DNA of 64,000 nt, from assembly GCA_002412925.1 (NCBI GenBank), contig DHVZ01000095.1, forward strand, positions 1 to 64,000. Reading direction: 5' to 3'. The notes beneath the pieces were generated by a model. It did not search any database and had not been told where the DNA came from. It saw only the letters and a program-made list of their open reading frames with translations. Shown one piece after another: positions 32,745 through 41,605 of the stretch. Position numbers and translations under genes: made by a program. The first letter of the stretch is position 1, and the number at the start of each line of letters is the position of its first letter. This stretch comes from Anaerolineales bacterium UBA5195 (GTDB lineage Bacteria > Chloroflexota > Anaerolineae > Anaerolineales > Villigracilaceae).

Positions 32745-33040
32745 ATCAGCCTCCAAATATTGGCTTAAATCGAATACGCTGCTCAGTGATGAGCAGCGCA
32801 TTCGATTTACACAACAGGAATAGGAATTAAGATTCCAGTGTGCGTTTTTGCTGATATTTAGTGATCGAAATCATGTCCTGGATTGGTGTTCCAGGCATAA
32901 ATATCATAGGTGATAAATTATCGTTGGCAGTGTCGGTATTGGCTCCACTCCCGCCCTCCCCGCAGTGACACGGCCAAGTATTTATTACTTGCAAAAACGC
33001 GATCGTAGGTTGTGTACTGACAAATGCGTTGCCGTGGATG

Positions 33041-33073
33041 AGAGCTGTTTCGATCACGAGTCGAAGCAGCTCT
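33041..33073. promoter_or_regulatory. Inverted repeat in the junction gap
   Basis: 13-bp arms AGAGCTGTTTCGA and TCGAAGCAGCTCT (one mismatch, 7-nt spacer). They lie in the 32745-33086 gap between the element and the transposase relic. The gap holds no convincing gene. This may be an operator or the end of a mobile element. Confidence 0.35.
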
Positions 33074-33086
33074 TTCCGTTTAATTT

Positions 33087-33602
33087 GTGTTAGATTCCAG
33101 TGCTACCCAGGTGAGCAAAGGGCGTGGCAGGCTCGAAATCCGTACTCTCACTACCAGCGAGATACTCAACGCTCATGTGGATTGGCCAGGTTTGGGGCAG
33201 GTCTATCGCTTGGAACGCCAATTTAGTTGGCTGCGGGCTGGCAGTTGTTACAAGCAAACTTGTGAAACCGAATACGGAATCACCAGCCTCACCTGTTCAG
33301 AAGCGTCGCCTTTGCAGGTTCTCCAAAATCGCCGAGAACACTGGTTCGTCGAAACTGGTATGGCACTACCGCCGCGATGCTACCTCACGCGAAGATGCAA
33401 CCCGCATGACAACTGGCGACATGGGCGCAGTAATGGCTGCTATCACCAACTTGACTCTCGCACTCATCAAACAAGTGGTTTTTATAATGCCGCCCAAGGC
33501 CGAAAATGGTTCACCGGCCATCTTGACCGCGCTTTGACCTACTTACCAACGCAAATCCTCGACTTTGAGAATGCCATAATCCCTACCAGCGTGCACCGTT
33601 GA
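33087..33602 (+). pseudogene. Decayed ISAs1-like transposase (C-terminal part)
   Basis: One frame gives GRGRLEIRTLTTSEILNAHV, WPGLGQVYRLERQF and YGITSLTCSEASPLQVLQ; then, near 33340, the similarity passes to another frame with HYRRDATSREDATRMTTGDM and AVMAAITNLTLALIKQ. This order (WPGL..V.R, YGITSL, D.T..ED, A.RN.A) is that of ISAs1/H-repeat DDE transposases. The N-terminal half with the first catalytic Asp is absent and there is at least one frameshift. It marks the junction between the element and the chromosome. Confidence 0.7.
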
Positions 33603-33626
33603 CAACCTAGCTAGATAAGTTATGAT
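33599..33626 (+). promoter_or_regulatory. Consensus-like promoter of the AraC gene
   Basis: TTGACA (33599-33604), a 16-bp spacer, TATGAT (33621-33626). The ATG starts 6 bases after the -10 box and there is no Shine-Dalgarno sequence, so the transcript is probably leaderless. Confidence 0.6.
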
Positions 33627-33632
33627 TGCCTC

Positions 33633-34664
33633 ATGAACGAAAATGCGACCCTATCTGGGATCAGTGTTTCTGTGACGGTTCTGTCACAGATGTTTCTCTA
33701 TCTCACCTCCTTGAACGTGGACATCGACGAATTCCTGCGCTCACTGGGTGTCGATCCCGCCAGTGTTAAGGAACCTGACACCCGGCTGCCGATCGAGACG
33801 TATCTGTTGATTCAGGAAGGGGCGGCAGAGTTCACCCATGATCCCTATTTTGGCCTGCATATGGGGGAATATGCCGAGGCAGGCAGTTGGTCGATCCTGG
33901 GTTACCTGATGATGAACTGCAAGACACTCGGCGAAGCTTTTGAAAAATCGGGCCGGTACTCGCGCATTATCGGGAACCTGATCGAAGCCCAAGCTCATCT
34001 CCGCTTCAATAAGGTCAAAATCGTCTTTTCGACGCCACCCCAGGCGCCAAAAATGTCGCGACATTGTTTCGAGTCGACTTTTTCCAGTTCGGTCCGGATG
34101 ATGCGCAGTCTGACGGGGGTCAAGATCAATCCGGTCGAAGTGCGCTTTATCTACCCCGCCCCCGCATCGACAGCCGAGTACGAACGCATTTTCTGCTGCC
34201 CGGTTTATTTCGGGCAAAAAGATAATTCCTTCACCCTCAATCTGAGCGTTGGCAACGTACCGATCCTGATGGCCAACCCGGCTTTATTGGCGCAATTCGA
34301 ACGTTATGCAGCGGAATTCCTGGCCGAGATCGACCGGAAAGATCAAAACACCCGGAAGGTGACCGAATTGATCCTTTCGCACATGGACGATGAGAAGTTG
34401 TCGATTAACAGCATCGCCAAGGAGATGTCGTTAAGCGTCCGAACCCTGCAAAGCCGCCTGGAGGAAGAAGGCCGGGTTTTTAGCGCCCTGCTCCAGGAAA
34501 TCCGGGAAGCTCTCGCCAAAAAGTATTTGCGCGAAAATTACACTGTGGAAGAGATTACCTATCTGCTGGGTTTCTCCGAGCCGAGCGTTTTCAGGAAAGC
34601 CTTCAAAAAATGGTCAGGGTTGACCCCCAGAGAATACCGGGAAAGATCGTTCTCCGGGAATTGA
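33633..34664 (+). CDS. AraC-family transcriptional regulator
   Basis: 343 residues. The N-terminal about 200 residues match the arabinose-binding-type domain found in OruR/ArgR-like AraC regulators (RLPIETYLLIQEGAAEFTHD, GSWSILGYLMMNCKTLGEAF). The C-terminal HTH pair has LSINSIAKEMSLSVRTLQSR and YTVEEITYLLGFSEPSVFRK then FKKWSGLTPREYR, the AraC signature. The target genes are unknown. It stands alone on the plus strand, followed by a strong hairpin. Confidence 0.88.
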   Translation: MNENATLSGISVSVTVLSQMFLYLTSLNVDIDEFLRSLGVDPASVKEPDTRLPIETYLLIQEGAAEFTHDPYFGLHMGEYAEAGSWSILGYLMMNCKTLGEAFEKSGRYSRIIGNLIEAQAHLRFNKVKIVFSTPPQAPKMSRHCFESTFSSSVRMMRSLTGVKINPVEVRFIYPAPASTAEYERIFCCPVYFGQKDNSFTLNLSVGNVPILMANPALLAQFERYAAEFLAEIDRKDQNTRKVTELILSHMDDEKLSINSIAKEMSLSVRTLQSRLEEEGRVFSALLQEIREALAKKYLRENYTVEEITYLLGFSEPSVFRKAFKKWSGLTPREYRERSFSGN

Positions 34665-34759
34665 GGAAAGCCGGTTGAGTAGTGCGGCGCTCTCCCGCAT
34701 GTACACTGCACCGCGCTGCGTTCGGTACAGTGCAGGTGTCGAAACCAGCGATACTGATA

Positions 34760-34801
34760 AGAATCAAAGACCTGTCTTGTTGTAGACAGGTCTTTGATTC
34801 T
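34760..34801. terminator. Perfect 17-bp hairpin between convergent genes
   Basis: AGAATCAAAGACCTGTC and GACAGGTCTTTGATTCT with an 8-nt loop lie between the AraC gene and the lipoprotein gene on the other strand. It could stop both transcripts. A dispersed GGTTGAGTAG...GTCGAAACC repeat precedes it (34673-34746). Confidence 0.65.
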
Positions 34802-34822
34802 TGCTGGAGGTGCGATGCACTT

Positions 34823-35416
34823 TTACGGTGCACACGACCACAGATAGATCGGATGATCTGCCCAGGGGTAGTCAGTCGGCGCAAAAGCGGTGCTGATCTG
34901 GAAACTTTCAGGCAGAAAGGCAAACTGTAAATCCTTGAGTTCTGCGCTGGCAGGAATCTCGAAACGCAGCCAGGCCTCCAACTGCTGACCCTGATAGACG
35001 ACCGGCTTCAAAACTGCATAATCGGTATGTTCCAAGCGATGACCGTAGCCGGGTTTGAATTCGCTGGCTCCGTAAAGCACGCTGAAATGCTCGGGGGCCG
35101 GTAATGGCCGTTCTTTTTGGCCAACGTTCTTGAGCAGGATCTGCACCCAGAGAAACTTTGTTCCCGAGGCGGGCTTCCGGCTGGAACCATATTCCGTGAC
35201 GTAACTGGCCGTGACCTCGGCCTGACTCATCGTCACCCGGAAATCCTTGTACACAATCTCGTGGCCGGTAGGCACAAGGGTAGGCAAAGGCTGGTTCGCT
35301 GCCGGTGTCGGTGGGTAGGCCTGGACAGGCGCGGGGGCAGGATAACAGGCGGGAGATAAAAGCATCACCCACCAGCAACTCCATAGAAAAATCGATTTCT
35401 TAATCAGATGAGGCAT
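34823..35416 (-). CDS. Lipoprotein with DUF4352-like domain
   Basis: 197 residues. An N-terminal hydrophobic signal (LWSCWWVMLLSPACYPAP) with a lipobox-like SPAC is followed by a Pro-rich spacer. The rest is an Ig-like beta domain (YKDFRVTMSQAEVTASY, KFLWVQILLKNVGQKERPLP, AWLRFEIPASAELKDLQFAF) as in DUF4352-type extracellular proteins. The role is unknown. Confidence 0.65.
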   Translation of the reverse strand: MPHLIKKSIFLWSCWWVMLLSPACYPAPAPVQAYPPTPAANQPLPTLVPTGHEIVYKDFRVTMSQAEVTASYVTEYGSSRKPASGTKFLWVQILLKNVGQKERPLPAPEHFSVLYGASEFKPGYGHRLEHTDYAVLKPVVYQGQQLEAWLRFEIPASAELKDLQFAFLPESFQISTAFAPTDYPWADHPIYLWSCAP

Positions 35417-35476
35417 AGGCCAAAATATCTCCAGTAATAGTATATACGTAGCAGGTCCTATTACTCCTCGCCAAGC

Positions 35477-35610
35477 AACTGTCCTTCGACAAGCTCAGGA
35501 TACCACCCTTCGACTACGCTATCGCTCTGCTCACATCGTACCGACCCTTGCACCGCCCGCACACTTGCCCCGAACGCAAGTGCGGGGAGGGCAGGTGTGT
35601 CCTTCGGTAG
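35477..35610. repeat. Dispersed repeats in the gap before the glycan cluster
   Basis: CCTTCGACAAGCTCAGGATA and related words, then CTTGCACCGCCC...GAGGGCAGGTGTGTCC. The second part resembles 14117-14175 inside the mobile element, and the first resembles an insertion at about 39972-40015. There is no gene. Confidence 0.55.
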
Positions 35611-35623
35611 GGCGAAAATGCAA

Positions 35624-35653
35624 AGAGACCAGCTCGAAGTAGAGCTGGTCTCT
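35624..35653 (-). terminator. Terminator of the 35684-37117 gene
   Basis: Perfect 12-bp arms AGAGACCAGCTC and GAGCTGGTCTCT, 6-nt loop, then TTTGCATTTT on the minus strand. Confidence 0.7.
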
Positions 35654-35683
35654 TGATAAATCAGATGGGTAATCGATGTCTTG

Positions 35684-37117
35684 CTATTTCGTGTTCAAGA
35701 TCTTCAAAATAAATTCGGCCGTTCGCTTTCCGGCACTGGCTTCGGTATAGGTGATTTCTTTTTCGATAAAGGCCTTGCGCTCGGCGGCATCCAGGCCGGG
35801 GTTTTTCAGGTAGGCGTTCAATACCTCGCGCAGTTCGTTCTCATTGGCAGCCACCCGCCCAGCTTTGGCCTCGCGGAAGCGCTTGTGCGTCGGCCAGTTA
35901 CCGATTTCCTTGAGCGAGAGCGAGAACTTGCCCGGCACCTTCCAGCCGCCGGGGGTATCAATCACGGCTGCAACAATCGGCGTATCGTGGACGGCGGTCT
36001 CAACCACCATCGTTGAATAAACCGTAACGAAGACATCCGAGTGCGCCATCATCGACGATTTTTCGTCCATGTCCTCGCCGCCGTAGTAACCCAGCGAGCC
36101 GCCCAGCGCCACCGGGCGGACAACGTGCACGTGCGGATATTTTTGCTCGAGAGCATGAATTTTCTCGCGTTCCTCGGCAAAAATCCGCGGTTTGTCTTGG
36201 AAGTGACTCGGGTGCAGGCGGATTAGCAGTTGCGAGGGTTCCGCGAGCGTGTCCGACTCAACCAGCCGCGCCAGCGCTTCCACGTTGGGATAGTTTGGGG
36301 CGAAGTGGACAAAGCTGCAGGCGTAGGAAATCAGCTTCCTGTTCGGGTCCAGCCCGTGCAAGCGGAAATAGTCCTCGCGCGGCAGCAGCCAGCTTTTGCG
36401 GAAATAGCCGTCATAGGAGGGAATCCCGCCAATGTTGACCCGCTCCGGATTCCAATCCGAACCGTAGACCAGTTCGTCCTTTTGCTCCTGCGACCAGCAG
36501 GTGGCCCAATCGACCGGCGCGCCAGGGATGGCGTAGCTCGAGGGGTTGTCCCAGCCGACAATCACGGTCATGGTTGGGATGCCCTTCGCGGCGGCTTCGC
36601 GCAGCAGGTAACGGTCGATGCGCCAGCCGGGAGTCGAAGCGATCACCAGGTCAGGCCGGTACTGCTCGAATAAATCGGAATACAGGTTCGGGGTGAATTT
36701 CGTCTGGGCGCGGACCAGGGCCTGGCGGGCGGCGCGGCTCGAGCGCAGGACCAGAGTCGCCAGCGCGGCAGGCAGCCAGACTCCCAGACGGAACTTCCAC
36801 GAATTCTCGGCCCAGACTTCCCAGATGTGGCTGGTCTGCGCTTCGAGGTTGATGCGCCACGAGCCGCTGACGCGCCGCAGGTAAGCCAGCAGCCACTGGC
36901 GGCGGTTGTCGACCTTTTGGTAGTAGGCGTTGGCTTGTTTCAGACGCAGGCCGGTGACGGTCAGACCGGGGCGCGGGGCGATTTTGTCGACAATGTCATC
37001 GTCGGTGAGCAGGACAACTTCAACGCCCGCGGCCAGCAGGCTGGGGATGACGTCGGATTGCAGGAAGTAGATGATGGCCATGCCGTGATCGGCAGAGATG
37101 AAGACTTTTTTGGACAT
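35684..37117 (-). CDS. GT-B-type glycosyl/glycerophosphotransferase-like protein
   Basis: 477 residues. Two Rossmann-like halves: the N-terminal starts KKVFISADHGMAIIYFLQS, the C-terminal has LLIRLHPSHFQDKPR and DVFVTVYSTMVVETAVHDTP, the pattern of CDP-glycerol glycerophosphotransferases and related GT-B enzymes (HPS near the donor site and STMV/E near the end). It probably transfers a sugar or polyol phosphate to the surface glycan. The exact donor cannot be read. It is the first gene, in window order, of the long minus-strand polysaccharide cluster. Confidence 0.6.
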   Translation of the reverse strand: MSKKVFISADHGMAIIYFLQSDVIPSLLAAGVEVVLLTDDDIVDKIAPRPGLTVTGLRLKQANAYYQKVDNRRQWLLAYLRRVSGSWRINLEAQTSHIWEVWAENSWKFRLGVWLPAALATLVLRSSRAARQALVRAQTKFTPNLYSDLFEQYRPDLVIASTPGWRIDRYLLREAAAKGIPTMTVIVGWDNPSSYAIPGAPVDWATCWSQEQKDELVYGSDWNPERVNIGGIPSYDGYFRKSWLLPREDYFRLHGLDPNRKLISYACSFVHFAPNYPNVEALARLVESDTLAEPSQLLIRLHPSHFQDKPRIFAEEREKIHALEQKYPHVHVVRPVALGGSLGYYGGEDMDEKSSMMAHSDVFVTVYSTMVVETAVHDTPIVAAVIDTPGGWKVPGKFSLSLKEIGNWPTHKRFREAKAGRVAANENELREVLNAYLKNPGLDAAERKAFIEKEITYTEASAGKRTAEFILKILNTK

Positions 37118-37165
37118 AATTCCTTTTACACTTCACACGAAACTGTCGAATGAGATCAATATGGC

Positions 37166-38833
37166 TTATTTCAAAAGCTCCACCGTAATACCTGAAACAA
37201 AATAATCTAAAGCGTATTTTCCTTGTGGTATATCGCGTGTGAATCGAATTGCAATGAGGGCTTTGTTTTGCATTGATTTATCAATTTCTACTTTGAGCAT
37301 ATCTATTACCGCAACCTGTCCTGTAGTAGTCATCCCTCTCCATGCTTCGCGCGAGATATGCGTATCATCAACCGAATCAACCAAAGGGTCATGTTGCTGT
37401 CGTCCATCAATTATCGTAGTGACAAAGTTTCCAATAGCCCACTCGCGTATATTTTTCGCCAACTTAATCTCGAACCTTTGGATAGGTAAAGCACCGTCTT
37501 TGAATATAAACTCAATAAAGCCAATCGTAATTTCACCGTAACGCTTACGCCCATCTCCAGCATTAATTAAGAAGTGTATTGCGCCAACCCCAATAATCGG
37601 CTCCTTAAGTTTAAAGGTTTTGTAATTGCCATCATAAATATCTGCCATGCTTATTCGAGCATTTTCAACATGAAATGGGATGCCATGGAATTCCTGTTGA
37701 CCATATGGCGGGCGGGTATAAATGCTAAGATCATAATTTGCCAGAGTGGAAGAAGTGACAGATATTGGGATAAACCGTGAATCATTTGTACTTTGCTTCA
37801 AGGCCTTTTCAATATCATTTGTAAGTTTGACAAAAATTTCTTCTTGTTGGCCACGTTGCATTTTGTTCATAGGCCGTGATGGAGGGTTTATAGCTTGAAA
37901 TTTTGACAGATTTTCTATTTGTTGAAATCTACTGGCACTTACAATTAGAGGTAAGATGACTGCGCCGTCTGTTTCAGCAGCAGCTAATAAAGGTGGCAAT
38001 TCATCTTTTGCGATGAAATCGGATGCAAGAAAATCAGCAGTGATTAATAAAACGGCAACTTTCGCAGATTTTATTGCCTTACGGATTTCCTCACGCCAAT
38101 TTTCCCCCGAATTAATCATGGAATCATCCCATCGCGCAATCAAACTCTCTCGTTCGAGGGGTTTTAAGTGTATCTGTAACCTCTCAAGCCACCTCTTATC
38201 TTTGTGACTGTAGCTAATGAAAACTTGGTTGCGTATACGATCCGTCTTTTTTTCTTGGTGATAAAGATGGCGTAAGGTAGTTGGATCAACAATATTTACA
38301 TCACTATTCTCAATGTTTATGGCACTTGTCCGCTGAGATGATAAGCGAAAATTATTTCTGACAGTTTCGCGTCCTTTTTTAGTTACTGAGATTTCAAAAA
38401 AAGGATTTCCTCCTGCATATTTACCAGTGACCATTTTCTTATCATCCAATTCTTGTGCAGCTTGGATATATTGTGTTTCACCCCATCCGAATTTGGTTGT
38501 AAAAACACTACAAATACTAAATGGAAAACCGTCAGCTTGGTCGCCGAACAAAAATTTAAGTAAACGTTCTGCATCTCCCGAAAGTGAAATACGATTATCA
38601 CTCATCTGGTTAACAAAATTTTGCAATTTCGCTAAATTTTTATCTATGATGATCCCTTTACCAAATTGTCCAGCGGTACGGAAGTTCCCAGCATCTACCA
38701 AGAATTTGAGAGCGAGACGAAAATCTTCATCTGAAAGTTCCAATGCATCTATTATTTCAATTTGCTCATCCTTTTGGCGATTCTCGAGCAAGTATCTTGC
38801 AATTTGGAACGCATTTTCTTCAATGTTTGACAT
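37166..38833 (-). CDS. TIR-domain protein with winged-helix-like N terminus
   Basis: 555 residues starting MSNIEENAFQIARYL (GGAG 6 nt upstream; ATG 38845 less likely). The N-terminal about 165 residues are two small helical or winged domains. A linker contains AINIENSDVNIVDPTT, then a TIR domain (about 203-345, QVFISYSHKDKRWLERLQIH; candidate catalytic Glu278 in FIAKDELPPLL). The C-terminal about 200 residues are beta-rich (KRYGEITIGFIEFIFKDG). The gene is AT-rich compared with the glycan genes on both sides, which suggests transfer. Probable NAD-cleaving or signalling effector of a defence type. The C-terminal domain is unknown. Confidence 0.65.
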   Translation of the reverse strand: MSNIEENAFQIARYLLENRQKDEQIEIIDALELSDEDFRLALKFLVDAGNFRTAGQFGKGIIIDKNLAKLQNFVNQMSDNRISLSGDAERLLKFLFGDQADGFPFSICSVFTTKFGWGETQYIQAAQELDDKKMVTGKYAGGNPFFEISVTKKGRETVRNNFRLSSQRTSAINIENSDVNIVDPTTLRHLYHQEKKTDRIRNQVFISYSHKDKRWLERLQIHLKPLERESLIARWDDSMINSGENWREEIRKAIKSAKVAVLLITADFLASDFIAKDELPPLLAAAETDGAVILPLIVSASRFQQIENLSKFQAINPPSRPMNKMQRGQQEEIFVKLTNDIEKALKQSTNDSRFIPISVTSSTLANYDLSIYTRPPYGQQEFHGIPFHVENARISMADIYDGNYKTFKLKEPIIGVGAIHFLINAGDGRKRYGEITIGFIEFIFKDGALPIQRFEIKLAKNIREWAIGNFVTTIIDGRQQHDPLVDSVDDTHISREAWRGMTTTGQVAVIDMLKVEIDKSMQNKALIAIRFTRDIPQGKYALDYFVSGITVELLK

Positions 38834-38887
38834 TGGGAACTCCATATTAACGGAACTTAATCAGGCATAAAACAAAAATTTGTTGGT

Positions 38888-39183
38888 TACCGTTGGTTGA
38901 GTAGCCTTGAGCGCACTTTGCGAAAGGCGTACACTTGCACCCGCGCTGCAAGTGCAGGTGTCGAAACCAACATTTTGCAGAAAACTATTGATTGGAGGTT
39001 ACCTGGTGGTTTCGATACGACGGGAGAGCGCCGTCTACTCAACCACCAGCCATCTCCGTTGGTTGAGTAGGGTCGAGCGCTAGCGAGACCCGTATCGAAA
39101 CCGACATTTTGCAGAAAACAATTGACTGCAGGTTATCGGTGGTTTCGATACGCCCCGGAGAGCACGGGGCTACTCAACCACCG
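38888..39183. repeat. Array of GGTTGAGTAG/GTATCGAAACC palindromic repeats
   Basis: Four related units: 38888-38975, 39006-39052, 39057-39100 and 39139-39183. Each has GGTTGAGTAG (or its complement CTACTCAACC) facing GTATCGAAACC. The same family recurs at 34673-34746, 39487-39523, 39568-39629 and 49203-49318. There is no gene between 38834 and 39169. Confidence 0.75.
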
Positions 39184-39466
39184 GTTTTACAAACTTTTTC
39201 TTTGCCAGCGCCGGGAGCGATTCGCATTCGCCGTTGATCAAGGCTTCACGTTTGGCGCGACCCCAACCTTGGACTTGTTTTTCTCGAAAATAGGCATCCG
39301 CAACCCGGTCGTATTCTTCACCATAGACCAGTTTCACCGGCAGCCGGCGCGAGGTGTATTTTGCGCCCAAGCCTGTCTGGTGTTCAACAATGCGGCGCTC
39401 TAGGTCTTTGGTGGAGCCAACATAATAAGAGCCATCCGCGCACTCCAAAATATACATCCAGGGCAT
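39170..39466 (-). CDS. GIY-YIG nuclease-domain protein
   Basis: 98 residues starting MPWMYILECADGSYYVGSTK. GIY-YIG core: MYILECADGSYYVGSTKDLE, then RRIVEHQTGLGAKYTSRRLP, VKLVYGEEYDRVADAYFREK, QGWGRAKREALING. This short stand-alone form is widespread and its physiological role is unclear. The last codons run into a palindromic repeat unit that supplies the stop, so the C-terminal residues (KPVVE) may be repeat-derived. Confidence 0.8.
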   Translation of the reverse strand: MPWMYILECADGSYYVGSTKDLERRIVEHQTGLGAKYTSRRLPVKLVYGEEYDRVADAYFREKQVQGWGRAKREALINGECESLPALAKKKFVKPVVE

Positions 39467-39638
39467 AGAAAACTCTTGTTTCAATCGGTGGTTGAGTAGC
39501 TGCGAAGCAGCGTATCGAAACCACATTCTCCTGTTTGCAGAATACCTTCTGTTTCAAATAGCTCGGGGTTTCGATACGGCGTGGTCTCGATACGCCCTTC
39601 GCCAAGAACGCTCAGGGCTACTCGACCAGCGTCTTCGC

Positions 39639-40634
39639 TCACGAGTAGTACCACCTAAAAATCTGGTCATAGACTGCCAGCAAAGCCTTTTTGATCGGCG
39701 CAGCCTGAACCAGGCGCTTGACCAGGCCAGCGCGCTTGGGGGCGGGCTGTTTGCCAGCATACACGCCTTTCACATAATCCGTTGTATTCGAGAGATTCAT
39801 AACCAATGGGTCGCTGACCATCAGGCGCAGCAGTCCACGCTCGTTCATGCGCTGGTCGAGCTGCCGCACCTGACCCATGGGCTTGTCCATCTCGAAAGGC
39901 AGGAACTGCGCCAGCGTGGATTTGTAAGCGACAAATTGCCAATGCGAGGCGCCGGCGTAGGCAACAAGGTCCTTCGACTGCGCGCTCCCGCCAGGGGCGG
40001 TGGCGCTCCGCTCAGGACGATAAGTTATTTTCCAATCCACCGTTTCCGCATACACCTTGCGGTTTTCGGCTTCATCCTGCCCAAGCGAGCGGTTGAACTC
40101 CCAGAACTTCTCCCAGGGAATGAAGCAGCCTGCTTCGAGCGTGGCGTTTTTCTCGGCCCACTCGCGCGTGGAAGAGTGGAAATCAGGGTTGGTGCGGAAG
40201 GGGCGCCCGGTCACCATGCCGACGTTGGGGAAGGTTTCAAGCAGTTCCACCGAGCGCGAGAGCCAGCCTGGATAGTAAAGGATGTCGCTATCGGCGTAGG
40301 CGATGATTTCGCCCGGAGCACCCGCCAGGATCACGTTCCATGCGCCGCCCTTGCCCATGTTTTTTTCAGACAGAATCAGGTACTGAATCCGCCCGGCTTC
40401 CTTTTCGGCAACGAGATAATCGCGCACTTCGGGGCAGGAGCCATTATCGAAGACCATCAGGTCAAAAGGCAAACCGGGATCGTTGCGCAGCGACTCCAGG
40501 CTGACTTTGAGCACCTCCAGCGCCTCGGTGTAGAATCCGCTCACGAAAGGGATGTAATTCAGCACCGCTGCGGTGATCCGCTCGGGCTTGGCGACTTCTG
40601 TGACAAATTTGGCAGGGTTCTGACCCTTACGCAT
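39639..40634 (-). CDS. Family 2 glycosyltransferase (GT-A)
   Basis: 331 residues starting MRKGQNPAKFVTEVAKPERI (GAGAAGG upstream; longer starts read through a repeat). GT-A features: FDLMVFDNGSCPEVRDYL, LILSEKNMGKGGAWN, and a DxD-like AYADSDILYYPGWL. Around 39965-40020 an in-frame insertion (RPERSATAPGGSAQSKD) corresponds to a CCTTCGACTGCGC...CTCAGGACG-type repeat. It probably adds a sugar to the surface glycan. Confidence 0.75.
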   Translation of the reverse strand: MRKGQNPAKFVTEVAKPERITAAVLNYIPFVSGFYTEALEVLKVSLESLRNDPGLPFDLMVFDNGSCPEVRDYLVAEKEAGRIQYLILSEKNMGKGGAWNVILAGAPGEIIAYADSDILYYPGWLSRSVELLETFPNVGMVTGRPFRTNPDFHSSTREWAEKNATLEAGCFIPWEKFWEFNRSLGQDEAENRKVYAETVDWKITYRPERSATAPGGSAQSKDLVAYAGASHWQFVAYKSTLAQFLPFEMDKPMGQVRQLDQRMNERGLLRLMVSDPLVMNLSNTTDYVKGVYAGKQPAPKRAGLVKRLVQAAPIKKALLAVYDQIFRWYYS

Positions 40635-40660
40635 AAGATAGCCTTCTCTGTAAAAATTTT

Positions 40661-40720
40661 CACCACCAAGCCACAAAAGCTCAAAGCTTTTTGATACTTT
40701 GTGACTTCGTGCCTTTGTGG
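40661..40720. repeat. CACCACAAAG/CTTTGTGGTT-type inverted repeat
   Basis: TTTTCACCACCAAGCCACAA and TTTGTGACTTCGTGCCTTTG face each other around AAAGCTTTTT. Same family as 50350-50449 and 52148-52240. It sits between two glycosyltransferase genes and may work as a terminator. Confidence 0.6.
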
Positions 40721-41599
40721 TTAACGAAACAGCTTCCGCAAACGCCATAGCGCATTCGACAGGCGCGTTGATCCCAGCGCCAGCAGCGGCCAGGCTTCGA
40801 TGCGCCGCCACAGGCGAACGGGATCCATTTTTTGCGGCAGGATTTTTCCGTTTTCGAGGCGTTTGTCCGTATCGAGGACGGTGAAGCGCGTCATCGGGCG
40901 GCCCCCAGCCAGACGGATATTCTCATCCGTTTCGGGGTGGTCGTAATGTGGTTTGCCGCCGGGCAGATGCGAGTAATCATGGTTCTGATGGACAATCATG
41001 ACATCCTGCGTTGCGTCAATGGCGGGGAAACCCGCTTTGCGGGCGTGATAGATCATCCAGTTATCCCAACCGGCGCGGCCAATGATGAAAGCCGGGAGGC
41101 TTGCATAGCAGGAATTCGGGAAAAGAAAGTAATCGGAACCGGCGGGGCGGTGAAGGGAACCCTGACGATAGACGATAGACCGTAAACGATCAGACCACCC
41201 AGAGGAAAAGTCGAGGGGGATGGTGATGTCCAAATCCCAGCGTTGGCCGAGCAGAACGAATTTCTCTGTCTGCGCTGAAACCTTTTTCGCCGCTTCAACC
41301 AAGTCATCGAACAGGAGGATATCCGCATTGACGATGCAGCAAAGCTGACTCGGGCTGGCCTCCCGCGCCAGGCGGAACATGGCGTCCATCAAGGGTGCGC
41401 CGCTTGGACTGCGAGGGATCTCAGCGATATGTTTGACACCCAGTTCGCGCGCAGTTTCCGCTAAACCTGGTTCATCGCCCAACAAAACCACTTCCACCTC
41501 CGGCAGTTTGGTCCATGACAAAATCGCATTACGCTGGATGACGGCAATGTGCGGGTCGGTGAAGGGTTTGGGGGCGGAAAAGATAGTAATCAGGGGCAT
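40721..41599 (-). CDS. Glycosyltransferase-like protein
   Basis: 292 residues starting MPLITIFSAPKPFTDPHIAV. Alpha/beta start with VEVVLLGDEPGLAE and an acidic NADILLFDDL in the place of a DxD motif; HNHDYSHLPGG suggests a metal site. It is probably a GT-A transferase of the cluster, family uncertain. At about 41163-41199 an in-frame insertion SDRLRSIVYRQGSLHR comes from a GACGATAGAC-type repeat. Confidence 0.55.
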   Translation of the reverse strand: MPLITIFSAPKPFTDPHIAVIQRNAILSWTKLPEVEVVLLGDEPGLAETARELGVKHIAEIPRSPSGAPLMDAMFRLAREASPSQLCCIVNADILLFDDLVEAAKKVSAQTEKFVLLGQRWDLDITIPLDFSSGWSDRLRSIVYRQGSLHRPAGSDYFLFPNSCYASLPAFIIGRAGWDNWMIYHARKAGFPAIDATQDVMIVHQNHDYSHLPGGKPHYDHPETDENIRLAGGRPMTRFTVLDTDKRLENGKILPQKMDPVRLWRRIEAWPLLALGSTRLSNALWRLRKLFR

Positions 41600-41605
41600 C
41601 AGTTT

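Noticed and set aside
32827..33057. 76-residue minus-strand frame in the junction gap
   Set aside because: GTG start without a Shine-Dalgarno sequence, no recognisable features, and it overlaps the inverted repeat.
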